64,000 nt of DNA, from contig NMRB01002858.1 in NCBI GenBank assembly GCA_002633025.1, positions 13,473 through 77,472 of the forward strand, given 5' to 3'. Below the pieces are notes generated by a model. That model saw only the letters and a program-made list of their open reading frames with translations. It searched no databases and had not been told where the DNA came from. This document shows, one piece after another, positions 1 to 10,815 of the stretch. Origin of the DNA: Notospermus geniculatus. Taxonomy: Eukaryota > Nemertea > Pilidiophora > Heteronemertea > Lineidae. The position numbers and the translations under genes were made by a program. Numbering within the stretch: position 1 is the stretch's first letter; each line of letters opens with the position of its first letter.

Positions 1-268
1 GGCACAGCAATAAATAGACCGTTGGTGCTGGCATTAGTGCAAGGGTTCTCTCTCATGGCTACTGATCTGTAATATAACGCCGCCCAATGACAAACCCAAT
101 GATATGAAATACCAGTACTTCAGAGCAGGATTTAAAGGAGCGAAACAGCTGGTGGCCCACATCTCAATGACATTAATAAAGTGGAGATTCAGCAAAGAAT
201 TCATTTTGCCGACACCCAAGTGGGGAGAGCAGAAAAAAGAATCGACTTTCGCTCAAACTTGACCTTGG
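1..268. other. Left edge, no gene seen
   Basis: I see no conserved coding signal, RNA gene or clear repeat here. The short open frames lack splice context and recognisable motifs. Confidence 0.5.
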
Positions 269-502
269 CTACATTTCTGGGCAAGTTCAACTACATTTCT
301 GGTTGGGAGCAGTTCGGCTACATTTCTGGGTGATCCAGCTACATCTCTGGGTGGGACTACATTTCTGGACGGGGTTCCATTTTCTGGTTGACAGAGCATG
401 TAAAAAATGTAACTGGTAGGAAAACCTGCTGCATTTCGGGTTGACGAGATCTTGGCTGTATTTCTGGTTATAGCTACAACGGGTGGCTACATTTCTGGTT
501 GT
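269..502. repeat. Interspersed minisatellite with core CTACATTTCTGG
   Basis: The 11-12 base core ACATTTCTGG recurs roughly ten times with variable 5-30 base spacers. On the reverse strand it reads as a low-complexity frame rich in QKCS, which is a consequence of the repeat and not a gene. Confidence 0.8.
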
Positions 503-2600
503 AACACCCTTGTTCACACAAAACCTGAAACGAAGCAACATTTGAAATATATTTAAAACAATGGCGCAAATAAACTGATGATGTGTGTTTGTGTCTGTGA
601 TACAGAATGATTTATGGTTAAAATTACCCTACGTTTTATCAGGTTTTAGGGGCAATTTTGATAAATTTTGTGAAATACTTCAAAACTATTAGGGCAAGAA
701 GACACCCAGTCCTGCCAGGCCTATCTTTTTCATGATTTGTGACATAAAAAACCTATAAAATGATATATTACATGATATAGTTTGAACGTGTTGTGGGCGA
801 AATGGGTGGGGAAAAGCTTTTCAGGCGGCCATTTTGGAATATTGGACTGAACTGACCTAAAACCCCCAAAATAGCTCAAACCACCACTTGATTTGTCCTC
901 AGCACATCAAATGGCCATGGAAAATACTAGGCTTTAAGAGTCGGTTCTGTAGTGCCCACCCCTATTCATACCAGTTGATTGGGCCGAAGTACAATGTATG
1001 CTTGTGCGTTTTTGGACCACCCTGTATGTTTCTAAAGACACATGTACTGGAGGTTCTGACTGTGAAAGGGTCCCTTAAACCTTTGGAAAGGTACTGTTCC
1101 CTTCCCTTTAGACCCTTTCAGTTAGTACCTCCATTACATGTGCATGTACATTGTGAAGGGCCTGATGTGGTGCATCAGTTCTCCTTTGCGGTATCTTTTG
1201 TGACAAAAAAGTTAACTTTCTTCAGTTTCTTAATTATTAGCTGAAAAAAGAAGCAGGAAGTTATTATCACAACTTACCGGTATGATAAATAGAACATGTG
1301 TGTACCTCTCTCCCCTGGACCTTGCAAACACCTATGGTCACAGTCCACGCATGATAAATAATTGACTAACAACTGAATGGACCTGTCCCTTTTCATAGGC
1401 CTGACCCACATTGTTTGTTGCTGTGAAGTGTTATGTCAGTGTTATGGTGTGCTGATTGTGGCAAGAATATTTGGTACTTCTATCCATGGTTTACACCCAA
1501 AGTGGTGTCTTCTTCAATGTCTTTTTTTTCATAAAAATAAAACATTTTATTTTATTTTAGGGTTTTCATCCAACGATAAACCCCTGCTTAAACTGCCTAC
1601 CAATTCTTGCCAAAATATAACATCATTTTCGCTGATTTTTCTGCAGTTGAAAAATCCATTGTTTAATTTAATTAGGTTATAACCGTGCAATTATTCCATG
1701 TTACCCAAAAGTGATGTCTCCACCCTATGATGTATCATCCCTGCAAGTTTGAAGTCTGTATGACTTACGGGCGCAGAACTGGACTTTTTTTATTTTTCAC
1801 CTTCCAGCCCCTTTACAAGTAAATAAAACAATATCAATTCGAAAAAACAAGAAAAAAATCGGCACTTTGCAGGTTTCGAACCCACTTCAAATAGCCATCA
1901 TCAACAATAGTAACACCTTTTCAATAACTAGAGTGAATGTTTCATGTTTCAAGTGTGGTTAATGTCCTAGCAGAAACACAGTGAAAATGTTTGTAAACAG
2001 GCATCGTTTATTTCATGAGCCTGATCATTGAACCACTATACACAACAATGCTAAAAGGTGTGCTCATTTTCTGATAGGCTTATGCTTCCCTTGTTATATT
2101 GTAAACTGGGGTTCATTCCTAGGCCAACTCTCCTTTTGTGGGCCCCATTGATCTGGACTTAGAAAATTCTAACAACCACCAGTAAATCAGGTACTCACTG
2201 TATATGGACCCGTTCCATATTACTTAATGAAATACCGTATGCACGAGGACGGCCAGTTTGCACCTCATTTTAATTTAAAAAAACAGTGCTCATTTGGCGC
2301 TTCCACCCACTTACCAGTCGACGGAGTGTAATCACAGCCAACGACATAATCATTACATTCATAATCATTAGATACATGATTCTTTCCCAATATTGTTAAC
2401 GGAAAATGATGATGATGTTTCAGTTTACAGCCACTTGCTGATTTCATCTCAAATGGCTAAAAATTATCTTATGGCGTTATTTATGCAGCTAACGTTCAAA
2501 AAGGCAGATTGCCATCAAAATGTTGCATCCGCTCTAATACTGAATAATAAACAGTAAAAACAGTAACACAGCCAATTTAGACATTTTTCATTATATTCAA
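503..2600. other. Intergenic region, no gene supported
   Basis: AT-rich sequence holding one hairpin (1040-1141) and a B-box-like word near 1870-1885 (reverse strand reads GGGTTCGAAACC), which may be a SINE fragment. Open frames at 888-1244 and 1377-1682 have no domain signature. Confidence 0.5.
1040..1141. repeat. Imperfect foldback, about 100 bp
   Basis: ACATGTACTGGAGGT on the left pairs with ACCTCCATTACATGT on the right. Inside these, GTGAAAGGGTC pairs with GACCCTTTCA. A short non-autonomous element or its remnant. Confidence 0.6.
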
Positions 2601-2651
2601 AGTTTGACCACCGAGAAGAGGGAGGAGAAACTACCGAAGAGTACCGGTACA

Positions 2652-2657
2652 TATAAA
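2652..2657 (+). promoter_or_regulatory. Possible TATA box of the GPCR gene
   Basis: TATAAA lies 178 bp upstream of the first in-frame ATG of the receptor, with an initiator-like TCAACTT about 29 bp downstream (2681). Position and spacing fit a core promoter, but there is no transcript evidence. Confidence 0.4.
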
Positions 2658-2829
2658 GAACTGGCAGCTCCAATTAGTTCTCAACTTTTGTCATGATGCA
2701 GTAAATCATATTGGGAGTCGAATACTAAATGTGGCAGATGGAGTTACACTGATTGATATGATACGATAGGTAGGTACATCTAATGTTGCACAACTTCACT
2801 TAAGTTACAGACATAACGGAAGCTTAACC

Positions 2830-3879
2830 ATGATAACTAAGCCTAGTACAGCAGCCCACGTAGTCCGCGCCGTGATATGTCTGTCGGGCTATAGAATGAA
2901 ATCGTTGAGCAGCACAAGCCGGTACCTTCGATTCATCCTACAAGTTCACTTGACTCTGATCATTGTGCCTCTCGGCCTGGCAGGGAACTGTCTCTCCTTT
3001 ATAGTACTAGGTCGTGAAAGGCCATATACGTCAAACTCGATTCTACTCAGAGCTATGGCTGTTGCAGACAGCGCAGTTTTATTAGGAGACATATTTTGGT
3101 ATACTATTAAACGAATACATTATTATATTATTCTGGTTAATCCATACATTGAGTTTCATCAGATTGCCTACGGCTATATTAATTTCATGCGGTCTCTTTC
3201 AAGAACTGCATCTATCTACTTGACTGTCTGCATCGCAGTAGAACGATTTATCGCAGTGTGTAGGCCATTAAAGGCGGCATCCATTTGTACAAACAAGAAT
3301 GCATATATCTCAATCGGGATAGTTTTTGTTTGTTCCTTTGTGTATCGCTGTCCACTTTTGTTCACATACGCAGTCAGTTATCGCTATGACCCATGCGTCA
3401 GGAGACTTAGACCAATAAAAGCTTATACTGATTTGGGAAGCAACCCTACATACAAAGCAGTCTACAGAAATGGTCTTGCAGTTGTTGTGAGTGTTTGTGT
3501 ACCCATCACGACTCTAGTCATCTTCACATATTCCATTTTGACGACACTCAAAGCCTCCAGTAAGAATGGTATGATGATGAGACGCACAGGTAAACGTACC
3601 AAAGGAGGCATTTCGGCCACAAAAAGGGTAATGGCAGTAGTGATCGTTTATGTAATCCTAGAATCACCTGGAGCTGCCTACGAAATTATTTCCATCCTTT
3701 ATCGTCACACCCATCTGCCAATCGACCACGAGTGGAAGGAATCATTTTATATCATAACCCGCTTTCTCTTACTTTTGAACCGTTTCATTAATTTCTTTAT
3801 TTATTGTGCGACTGGACAACGATTTAGAAGTGGTGTAGTGGAACTATTTTGTCGTAAAAGACAAAATGAAAAACGATAA
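2830..3879 (+). CDS. Rhodopsin-class GPCR, FMRFamide-receptor-like
   Basis: This intact single-exon frame of 349 codons encodes a plasma-membrane seven-helix receptor. TM1 carries the GN pair (residues 52-53). TM2 ends in the conserved AVAD Asp (80). TM3 is followed by ERF (138-140) in place of DRY. TM7 reads NRFINFFIYC (317-326), a variant of NPxxY. A basic loop 3 (about 240-266) and basic tail match G-protein coupling regions. The overall pattern, including ERFIAVCRPL, resembles invertebrate FMRFamide/neuropeptide receptors; the ligand is not deducible. Oddities are that I see no Cys at the start of TM3, although Cys189 is present in loop 2, so the usual extracellular disulfide may be missing, and that TM7 lacks the Pro. 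Start choice: ATG 2830 is the first in frame, but Met23 (2896) is an alternative closer to the usual N-terminal length. Confidence 0.85.
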   Translation: MITKPSTAAHVVRAVICLSGYRMKSLSSTSRYLRFILQVHLTLIIVPLGLAGNCLSFIVLGRERPYTSNSILLRAMAVADSAVLLGDIFWYTIKRIHYYIILVNPYIEFHQIAYGYINFMRSLSRTASIYLTVCIAVERFIAVCRPLKAASICTNKNAYISIGIVFVCSFVYRCPLLFTYAVSYRYDPCVRRLRPIKAYTDLGSNPTYKAVYRNGLAVVVSVCVPITTLVIFTYSILTTLKASSKNGMMMRRTGKRTKGGISATKRVMAVVIVYVILESPGAAYEIISILYRHTHLPIDHEWKESFYIITRFLLLLNRFINFFIYCATGQRFRSGVVELFCRKRQNEKR

Positions 3880-4001
3880 AAATGTTCATTTCACACTGTC
3901 CAAGATTTTAAACACTGTATCACTCAACACAATATGCATGTAGGCCTAGCTAACAGACCTTATGCAACCACTATCAATTTTGATGTAACTAAAGCATATA
4001 G
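3880..4001. other. 3' flank of the GPCR gene
   Basis: A stop TAA at 3877-3879 is followed by AT-rich sequence with no perfect AATAAA before the next repeat starts, so the transcript end is not visible. Confidence 0.4.
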
Positions 4002-4775
4002 GGCCTTTTTACACGGTGCCGGTGCGTTCCAGATCAAGGATGGTTCGGCTATTTTTCCCCGTGTAAAAGCAAATAACTGACCTCCACCTTCCTCGGGCCA
4101 GTTAAGTTCGCCGCGTGAGTCTCGGGAAGGTGGAGGTAGGTGGAGGTAGGTGCACGCCGGTTATTCTCTCGTGTAAAAGTGAACCAACCTCCACCGGCCT
4201 CGTGTGGGTTTGAGCACGCTACCTGGAGTGACATCACTGGCGTACTTGCTGTAGGCCTACCCTAAGTTACCTGTGAAGAAATCACGCGCGAGATTTCTCA
4301 AGCACTGCTCATGCTGTTAAAATCATTGTTTATATCAATTTTAAGTGAGTATTTCCGGGATATTTTTTACTTAGGATAACTGTAAATGTTGATACACGCC
4401 ATCTAACGGCAGGCATTTGAACGAACCGACCTCGACCTCGAACTAGATCGAGGCGGGTTACCTACCCCGCACCGTGTAAAAGCGACCAATCCATCCTGTA
4501 GACTGGTACCCGGTCTTTTGGGCAGCTTGCATTCGAAGACCGGTGAAACCAAATGATCTGAGCCGGAATTCCGGCTCGTGACGTCATTCTACAGCATTCT
4601 GCAGCAATGCATTCTCCCGTACTAAATATAGACCAGCGGGCGCCATGATGGTTTTATGCATTTGTCTGTCCTAGTATTTTTAATCAGGACAGTGTTCGGT
4701 CTATCCATCCTGAACCGAACACGCCCGAGGAGGGCGGAGGTAGGTTTCCTCGAACCCGCACCGTGTAAAAAGGCC
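4002..4775. mobile_element. DNA element with 18-bp TIRs and a 5-bp TSD
   Basis: Starts GGCCTTTTTACACGGTGC and ends with its reverse complement. TATAG is duplicated on both sides (3997-4001 and 4776-4780). GTGTAAAAG and CCTCCACC words recur internally in both orientations, giving sub-terminal repeats. No transposase is encoded. Superfamily unknown. Confidence 0.75.
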
Positions 4776-4813
4776 TATAGTTGACCTCACTCATGCCTCT
4801 GAGTCATTCGTAA

Positions 4814-5233
4814 AGCCTGCCGCACACTGGAGCTACACTACTCAAAAAAAGTTAAGGACCACTTTTTTCATAACTCATAATTCTGTTTCAGGCATTGCTT
4901 CAGAAAACGTTATGCAACAACTGAAACTTACCACATTTCTAATTCATAATAGTGTGTTTGAGGTCATACAGGACAGTTACATCATACCATTTTCAGCTGT
5001 AAGAACTGTCACATGAAAAAGTTTTGCACAAAATCACAAGTGGTCCTTAAGTTTTTTTTAGTAGTATATCTTCTGAGCCAAAAGTAATTCGCGTGTGCGC
5101 GTAATTTCGGTGAGGTTTTTGCCTCGCGAGGCAGAAAGCTCGCGTGTGCGCGTATTTTTCGGTGAGTTATCTGCTGAGCAAACGGTCTCGACTGACTTTT
5201 TGCTCAGCAGATAGCTCCAGTGTGCGGCAGGCT
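4814..5233. mobile_element. PIF/Harbinger-like MITE, 3-bp TAA TSD
   Basis: TIRs AGCCTGCCGCACACTGG.. and their complement are flanked by TAA (4811-4813 and 5234-5236). A TWA 3-bp target site is typical of PIF/Harbinger. A second element (4837-5065) is inserted near its left end. The remaining interior is a hairpin built from GCGTGTGCGCGTA repeats and AGCAGATA words. Confidence 0.7.
4837..5065. mobile_element. Nested TA-flanked MITE
   Basis: Left end ACTACTCAAAAAAAGTTAAG and right end complementary to it, with TA on each side; both ends continue into AGGACCACTT. This resembles Tc1/mariner-type non-autonomous elements. It interrupts the surrounding TAA-flanked element, so it inserted later. Confidence 0.65.
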
Positions 5234-5235
5234 TA

Positions 5236-5396
5236 AGGGCGGCGCACACGAGCGACAATTTTGACCGATTTGTCGGCCGACTTGGCTTCCGACCGCCAAA
5301 GCGACAAGATTTGGCGGTTCTGATTGGCTGATGTCTAGTCGCAACACCAGTCTCGTCGGCGGTCGCCCAGGTTTAGTCGCTCGTGTGCGCCGCCCT
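5236..5396. mobile_element. PIF/Harbinger-like MITE, TTA TSD
   Basis: 161 bp with TIRs AGGGCGGCGCACACGAGCGA and its complement, flanked by TTA at 5233-5235 and 5397-5399. The element abuts the previous TAA element so closely that the two target duplications overlap at TTAA. Confidence 0.75.
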
Positions 5397-5399
5397 TTA

Positions 5400-6358
5400 A
5401 GGAAACTGTAATTTCCAGCGACTAAACCCGACGAAGTCACCGATCAATCAGATTGGGCATTGAGCGCGGGTCGCTGAATCTGTCGACACGTCAAATGTTT
5501 TTAATAGCAACATTCATCCGACGCTAAAGATAAAGATTTCACAGATATTTTATGGATGGAACGATTTCTGCATTTGCATTGGCGATTGATTTTGCCGACA
5601 GAACTACATTGTACAGCAGTCGCAAACGAAATGGCGGAGGCGTTCAACCAACGGCGAAACATTTGGCTAATTTCTGCCATCGATTTGTTAATACTCACAA
5701 AAGATTAGTAGAACTGGTGTACCAGCGGAAAGTGTCTCTAGCTGAGAGTGTCCCATTACACTGGCTCCTAGAGATGAAAGTCCGCTGGCGTAGGCTACGT
5801 GCACGAGGAATAAACTGCCGACGGATATATTGTGTCTGGTTTGTACTCTACATGTAGTCCCTGTCCATGGACTGAAGTCGAACATGGACAACGATCCCAT
5901 GGGGCTTGAGGTTCATTTGGGGTATTCTCAGTTCGCTGGATTCATTTCAATTCTTGCTCATTCCAAGATTGCATTGTTTCAAGTCATCATGGTTGCCGGA
6001 TGCGTGACCAGGAAATATGCAAATTTTTCTTGTCCCTGGTGTTACGTGTATGTTTAATCTCGCTAAGGATCAATGTCCTGATACTTTCGTTTGCAGACCG
6101 TCTGCCTCTATTGTAAGGACACGCTGATTTTGCGAAAGGTGCGTATAATGTCTCCGTCAGGGACAGCCGCTGGTCCTGAATGTCTGCAGGTACGCGCAAA
6201 ATCTGGGGCCGGCAGAACACGATTGATGAGCTGTCAGTTTGGATACTCGGTGTCTACTGCCTCAGTTCATTCATTACTAATTGCAATTGATGTCACCGTC
6301 CTGGTTCCTCATCTGGTAAGAAACAGCATGTTTTATAGGACCGCGATGTGCAATCTCA
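5400..6358. other. Unassigned region, weak coding look only
   Basis: Frames at 5552-5857 and 6091-6372 are open but carry no domain or splice pattern I recognise. It may be decayed transposon sequence. Confidence 0.35.
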
Positions 6359-6520
6359 ATGAGGTATTTTGACCGCCGACGTAGAGGGAAACGGTAGCAA
6401 TACGAATTACAACAATCCACTACAAAATGTACGTGGTAAATCACGCCCATTCGCCGACAATGTAGTTAGTCCTTGGGGTTAGAGAGTTCCGTGGTGGTGC
6501 CGGGCGCGAAATTTTTTTTC
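6359..6520. repeat. Degenerate copy of the GAGCACGGTATTG TTAA-type MITE
   Basis: CCGCCGACGTAGAGGGA, CTACAAAATGTACG and GTAGTTAGTCCTTGGG match the interior of the better copy at 30857-31066, but the TIRs are lost. Confidence 0.6.
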
Positions 6521-6627
6521 CTGAACCTTTCAGCAAATACACTGTACATTTTGTAGTTACTGTTATAGTCGTAAGAGGGACACATACTTTGGAGGAGAAC
6601 ACTTTTTCAACGCGCGTGGGGGGATAA

Positions 6628-6648
6628 GGTTAGGGTTAGGGTTAGGGT
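6628..6648 (+). repeat. Short interstitial TTAGGG tract
   Basis: Three and a half consecutive GTTAGG units. Too short to be a telomere; interstitial telomere-like microsatellites are common. Confidence 0.8.
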
Positions 6649-6741
6649 AGAAAAGAAAAGGTTTATGTAAGGGGTAGCACTATATGGGTATATAAGATTT
6701 GTTAAGATTTGTTGTATAAGACTTAGAATCACCACCCTTGC

Positions 6742-6830
6742 TGCCGGCTGCCTCGGTAGCCTAGGGGTTAGAGCGTTGGGCTTACACACCGCAGATCCCT
6801 GGCTCGAGTCTCTGCTAGGGCCCGATTTTT
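6742..6830 (+). repeat. tRNA-derived SINE head or tRNA pseudogene
   Basis: An A-box-like TAGCCTAGGGG is followed about 45 bp later by the B-box-like GGCTCGAGTCT, the spacing of a tRNA promoter. No cloverleaf with a proper acceptor stem is evident, so a SINE head is more likely than a working tRNA. Confidence 0.5.
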
Positions 6831-6926
6831 TCCACTGCTTCTTCTCTCGCGCTTTTCATTTTACTGAAAATATTCTAAGTCCGCAATACATTCGCGAAAA
6901 AATTCGCGTGCCGGTGTCATAGAATA

Positions 6927-7054
6927 GAGAGTTTTCGCAAAGCCCCCGAAACGCCAACGCGAACGCCAATCCCATTGTTCGATGCCACCGAGAGAGCACC
7001 GAACAATAGGATAGACGTTCGCGTCGGCGTTTCGGGGGCTTTGCGAAAACTCCC
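6927..7054. mobile_element. TA-flanked foldback MITE, copy 1 of 3
   Basis: Arms GAGAGTTTTCGCAAAGCCCC.. and the complement at 7017-7054, with TA at both borders. Nearly the entire element pairs, around a loop near 6985. Related copies lie at about 11287-11410 and at 50086-50209. Confidence 0.75.
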
Positions 7055-7127
7055 TAATGATATGCCCCCCGATGTAGGATGCCCGCACGGCATCTTATAT
7101 CGGCCTTCGGCCGATTCTATTGATATG

Positions 7128-7514
7128 GGATGCCCTCAGGGCATCGCATCACAGGAAAAATCCGATATAAGATGCCCGGTGGGACATCAAATGGTGGGGA
7201 CATTAGATTCTATGACACCGGGCTGTCGAGAAAAAGTGGGAATACCGTGTGGTCCTTTAAGTGAAGTTGCTGCCACGACCGACATTGTCTGCTCGTATTA
7301 TTCCTCTCTGTGCCTTCCCTTAGTGATACATTTATCTCGAGTTTCTATGTACACAGACAAAAATCATCTCGAGATAAAATGAATCTCATTTTAGGGACAA
7401 GAGTTGGAGAATCTTTTGCTACTCGAATGGACATAAATGGGTCTCCACTTGAGATGACATTGTCTCCAACTGGTTAAAAGATTCTCAGCTGTTTCCACCG
7501 GATTGTCTGTTGTC
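7128..7514 (+). repeat. 387-bp direct repeat, copy 1
   Basis: Essentially identical to 8407-8793, ending exactly before the N at 7515. It contains a hairpin (ATTTATCTCGAG.. / ..CTCGAGATAAA) and an open frame that is the same in both copies. Such identity next to an N suggests recent transposition or an unresolved allelic overlap in the assembly. Confidence 0.85.
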
Positions 7515-7515
7515 N

Positions 7516-8406
7516 CTAACCCTAACTCTACACGAGCCCTAACCCCTACCCCCTGATCCTAACCCCCTGCGGGGGACTAACCTTAGGAATAACACCCCAC
7601 TGCCACTCGATAACCCTATAATTAACCCCTTATAAGGAGCGAAAAATCTGTATTTTATTCTGTAACGACAATAAACAAATTATGCCATATTTGGGAAACA
7701 TGATTACGTCACCAACTGGGAACCCCAATGACGTGCTTGACCTCATTATGCACACCATGTGGATATCTAAAGATAGACTCATGATGTAAACAGTATACGT
7801 CATATTGACATCTGATTGGTTGAAAAATACAAACTGTATACCAACTATCCCGCGAAAGAAATTAGCATCCAGCATTTCCTTTCAATGGAATTTAAAAACC
7901 TTTCTGTAACCAGTTGCCCCTGGGACCCCTTAATCACCCGATAATTGCTCGCGGGCGAGGAACAAGAAATGAATACTGTATAAAAAAAAGAAAACAAACA
8001 TTTTAACATTTTAATTGTTGCATATTTCAAAATGATAGACAGATATATCACACTGAAATCATTTTAGGAAGGTACTTTTTAGTAAATATGCACATGCTAT
8101 ACACAAACAACTGGAATAAATACAACACCCCAACGCAGATTCGATCCACTATACCTAGAGTCTGTGAGAGTCTGAAAGAGAAGAAACAAGTGCATTAGCC
8201 AACTGCGCCAACGAGGCGAACTGGCCGACCACACTTTTCGTACGGTGAAAAGCGACGAAAGCTTAAAAGTGCACAATGCACAGGCCTATTATTATCATAC
8301 GCTTGAAATATGGCATAGGGGGGCATTTCCTTTCAACAGAATTAAAAAATCTGTCCGTGACCAGTTGCCCCTGGGAGGCATTTCATATCATGACTTAGTA
8401 AAAAGA
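7516..8406. other. Spacer between direct repeats
   Basis: Begins with CCCTAA-like words, then AT-rich sequence. The phrase CAGTTGCCCCTGGGA occurs at 7910 and again at 8363, indicating a shared older repeat. No gene is supported. Confidence 0.5.
8123..8219 (-). repeat. tRNA-like sequence, probably SINE or pseudogene
   Basis: The reverse strand reads GCCTCGTTGGCGCAGTTGGC (5' arm and A box) and, about 50 bp later, GGATCGAATCTGCG (B box). The anticodon region is too long and unpaired, so a functional tRNA is not supported. Confidence 0.45.
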
Positions 8407-8793
8407 GATGCCCCTGAGGGCATCGCATCACAGGAAAAATCCGATATAAGATGCCCGGTGGGACATCAAATGGTGGGGACATTAGATTCTATGACACCGG
8501 GCTGTCGAGAAAAAGTGGGAATACCGTGTGGTCCTTTAAGTGAAGTTGCTGCCACGACCGACATTGTCTGCTCGTATTATTCCTCTCTGTGCCTTCCCTT
8601 AGTGATACATTTATCTCGAGTTTCTATGTACACAGACAAAAATCATCTCGAGATAAAATGAATCTCATTTTAGGGACAAGAGTTGGAGAATCTTTTGCTA
8701 CTCGAATGGACATAAATGGGTCTCCACTTGAGATGACATTGTCTCCAACTGGTTAAAAGATTCTCAGCTGTTTCCACCGGATTGTCTGTTGTC
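8407..8793 (+). repeat. 387-bp direct repeat, copy 2
   Basis: Second copy of 7128-7514, in the same orientation, 1279 bp downstream. Confidence 0.85.
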
Positions 8794-8829
8794 TGGAATC
8801 AAATAAACAAGTTATGTCAACATATAAAA

Positions 8830-8910
8830 AAAACGTTTCATACCCAGTGGGTTTCCAACCCAGGACCTTCTGACCGCAAGTCGGACACCAGAACCACCAC
8901 ACCACCGAGC
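8830..8910 (-). repeat. tRNA-like head of a SINE
   Basis: The reverse strand carries TGGTGTGGTGG (A-box-like) and CTGGGTTGGAAACCCAC (B-box-like). It adjoins the left border of the segmental duplication, whose second copy has only part of it. Confidence 0.4.
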
Positions 8911-10815
8911 TCCTCACAGGAGCAGATTTCGTTTCCCCTCGATTTGTTTTCCAAGACTGGAGTTGTCCCCAAAACCAGACACCAATTTTCTCCAGCTGAT
9001 GCCCTGTCCCATCGACTGGAGAACTGAGAAAACTCAAAATGAGTAGATTATGTCCCTACTTCAAAATCTCTCTGCTGATGAAAATATCAAGCCATGAAAA
9101 GGAAATATCAAAACATGAAAATGACAAAATCTTCATGCAATACTGGATCACTCTTCCTTTTCAGGATAATGAAGTCTGATGATAAGCAAGGAGTTACAAG
9201 CAAAAAATATTCAAAAATATCAACTCTGAACAAAGATATTTGATATTATCAAAAAATATCAAAAACTGAAAAAGTGATATTTTGCATGAGATTCCACTGC
9301 GGATAAAAAGCTGTCATCCCATGTGTCGCAATTTTTCACAGTTGTGAATGAATTTTAATTGTCTTTATTTTGTAAAAACCTGTTAGTCATGCACTTCAAA
9401 CTTTTCGAGATAGCAAATTGGTGACATTTTGATATTATGATATTTTCATGATATATCCACTTTTCCTCAAAACCTTTCGAACCATCAGGTGTATAACAAC
9501 TCAAAGTACCACATCCATATTTGAGAATCAAACAATGATGACTGACTTGCAATGTCGACCATCACCAACAGCACAGAAAAAAAGAAATCAACCTGAGTGG
9601 AGGATAAAATGGGGATAAAATGGTTCGAAATACTTTTTATCTCAAAATGAAACGGAAAATATTTTGGGCCGAGAGACTGACATCTCGTTCCGAGAGAAAA
9701 TATTTCGGGTTGAGATACTGATAGTCTCGATTTGAGAGAAAATATTTTGGGCCGCGAGACTGACAGTCTCATTCTGAGATCACTCAACTCAGATTGAGAT
9801 GTCTTTGTCTCGGGCCGAAATATTTTCTGTTTCATTTTGAGTCAAATAGTATTTCGAACCATTTTGTCCCTATAGTGAGATCTGAGTCTCCACTCGAGTT
9901 GATTTTTTTGTGAGGAGAAGCTCGAGCCCAGCAATGACAGGCCTCTGTGACCGGACATCTGGGATTTTGGTGTATATACATAGCTGCACACAGACACACA
10001 CACACTGTTTAGTCAGCTGATCGTGGCAGCCTACTCAGTCGGGTCATCATGCCCCCACGGACGAATCATCGCTATTACGAACTCCTCGTTATTACGAACT
10101 TACCCCTTGGACCCCGAGGGGTTCGTAATAGCGAGGGAGGACTGTACAATAGAATGTTATTCATCTCTCCTATGTGTGTTGAACAAAGTATTACAACGAT
10201 CAATACCCACAAAATACGCTGCAAAAGATGTAGAAAATGCATTTTTACATCTTTTTATCATCAATATTCACCCTGTGTACATTTTTGCAGTCATTTGCCA
10301 TCGATAAGGCACTAATCGTGTTCGTGCACTAAATGTTCTGTATTATTATGAATAAAACAATTACAATGTAGTGTGTAGTCATCCTTTCTGCACAAAATGA
10401 TGTGGTCAGTGGATTTGGCAGATTCGGAGAGAGGATAAACCCAGCGTAAGGATTGCTTGATCGGCCGAGAGACATCATTCTCCCGGGTGTCGTTGATCAG
10501 GTCATTTCTTTGAGGACATATTGATCGCCTAAGTGGAAACATTCATCAACACTCCAACAATGTGATGATTAATGCTGTTGTTTCACATGAGTCGTGAGAT
10601 CATGTTTGGTGTGGGAATGGCAATGCAATGGTTAGCAGGGCCTTAGGCCCTAATATTTTCCATATATCGAATTAATGGCTCAGTCACAAATGCAGCAGCC
10701 CCCGGATGATATCTTGACATCGGTGGTTTTTTGCGACGTTGCGGCCTGGGACGGATTTTCCCACATACCGGTACCTTTCACATAGCCTATCCATGAATAA
10801 AATGGATTTCGACGG
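8879..10815 (+). repeat. Segmental duplication, copy 1 (about 1.9 kb)
   Basis: Collinear with 11694-13438. This copy has about 165 bp extra near 9980-10147, and lacks a short segment of the hairpin near 9600. Content: an AT-rich unit with repeated GAAAATATCAA words, a foldback of GAGACTGACA and TCTCAGAT words (about 9587-9915), then CCATCGATAAGGCACTAATC. No conserved gene. Confidence 0.85.
10023..10147. repeat. Extra segment in duplication copy 1
   Basis: Contains the hairpin TCGCTATTACGAACTCCTCG / CGTAATAGCGAGG. Absent from copy 2, so it is either an insertion after duplication or a deletion in the other copy. Confidence 0.5.

Noticed and set aside
269-502. Cysteine-rich peptide on the reverse strand (QKCS repeats)
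   Set aside because: Direct consequence of the CTACATTTCTGG minisatellite; no start context or homology.
5552-6372. Decayed transposase or host gene
   Set aside because: Moderately long frames but no motif, no splice pattern and no repeat of the sequence elsewhere; left unassigned.
6628-6648. Telomeric repeat suggesting a chromosome end
   Set aside because: Only three and a half TTAGGG units, surrounded by unique sequence and MITEs.
7091-7382. Conserved protein, because identical frames exist at 7091-7382 and 8245-8661
   Set aside because: Identity is shared at the nucleotide level over the complete 387-bp repeat, including non-frame sequence and a hairpin, so it says nothing about coding.
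8123-8219. Functional tRNA gene with intron
   Set aside because: A and B box words are present, but the acceptor and anticodon stems do not form and similar SINE heads are scattered in the window.
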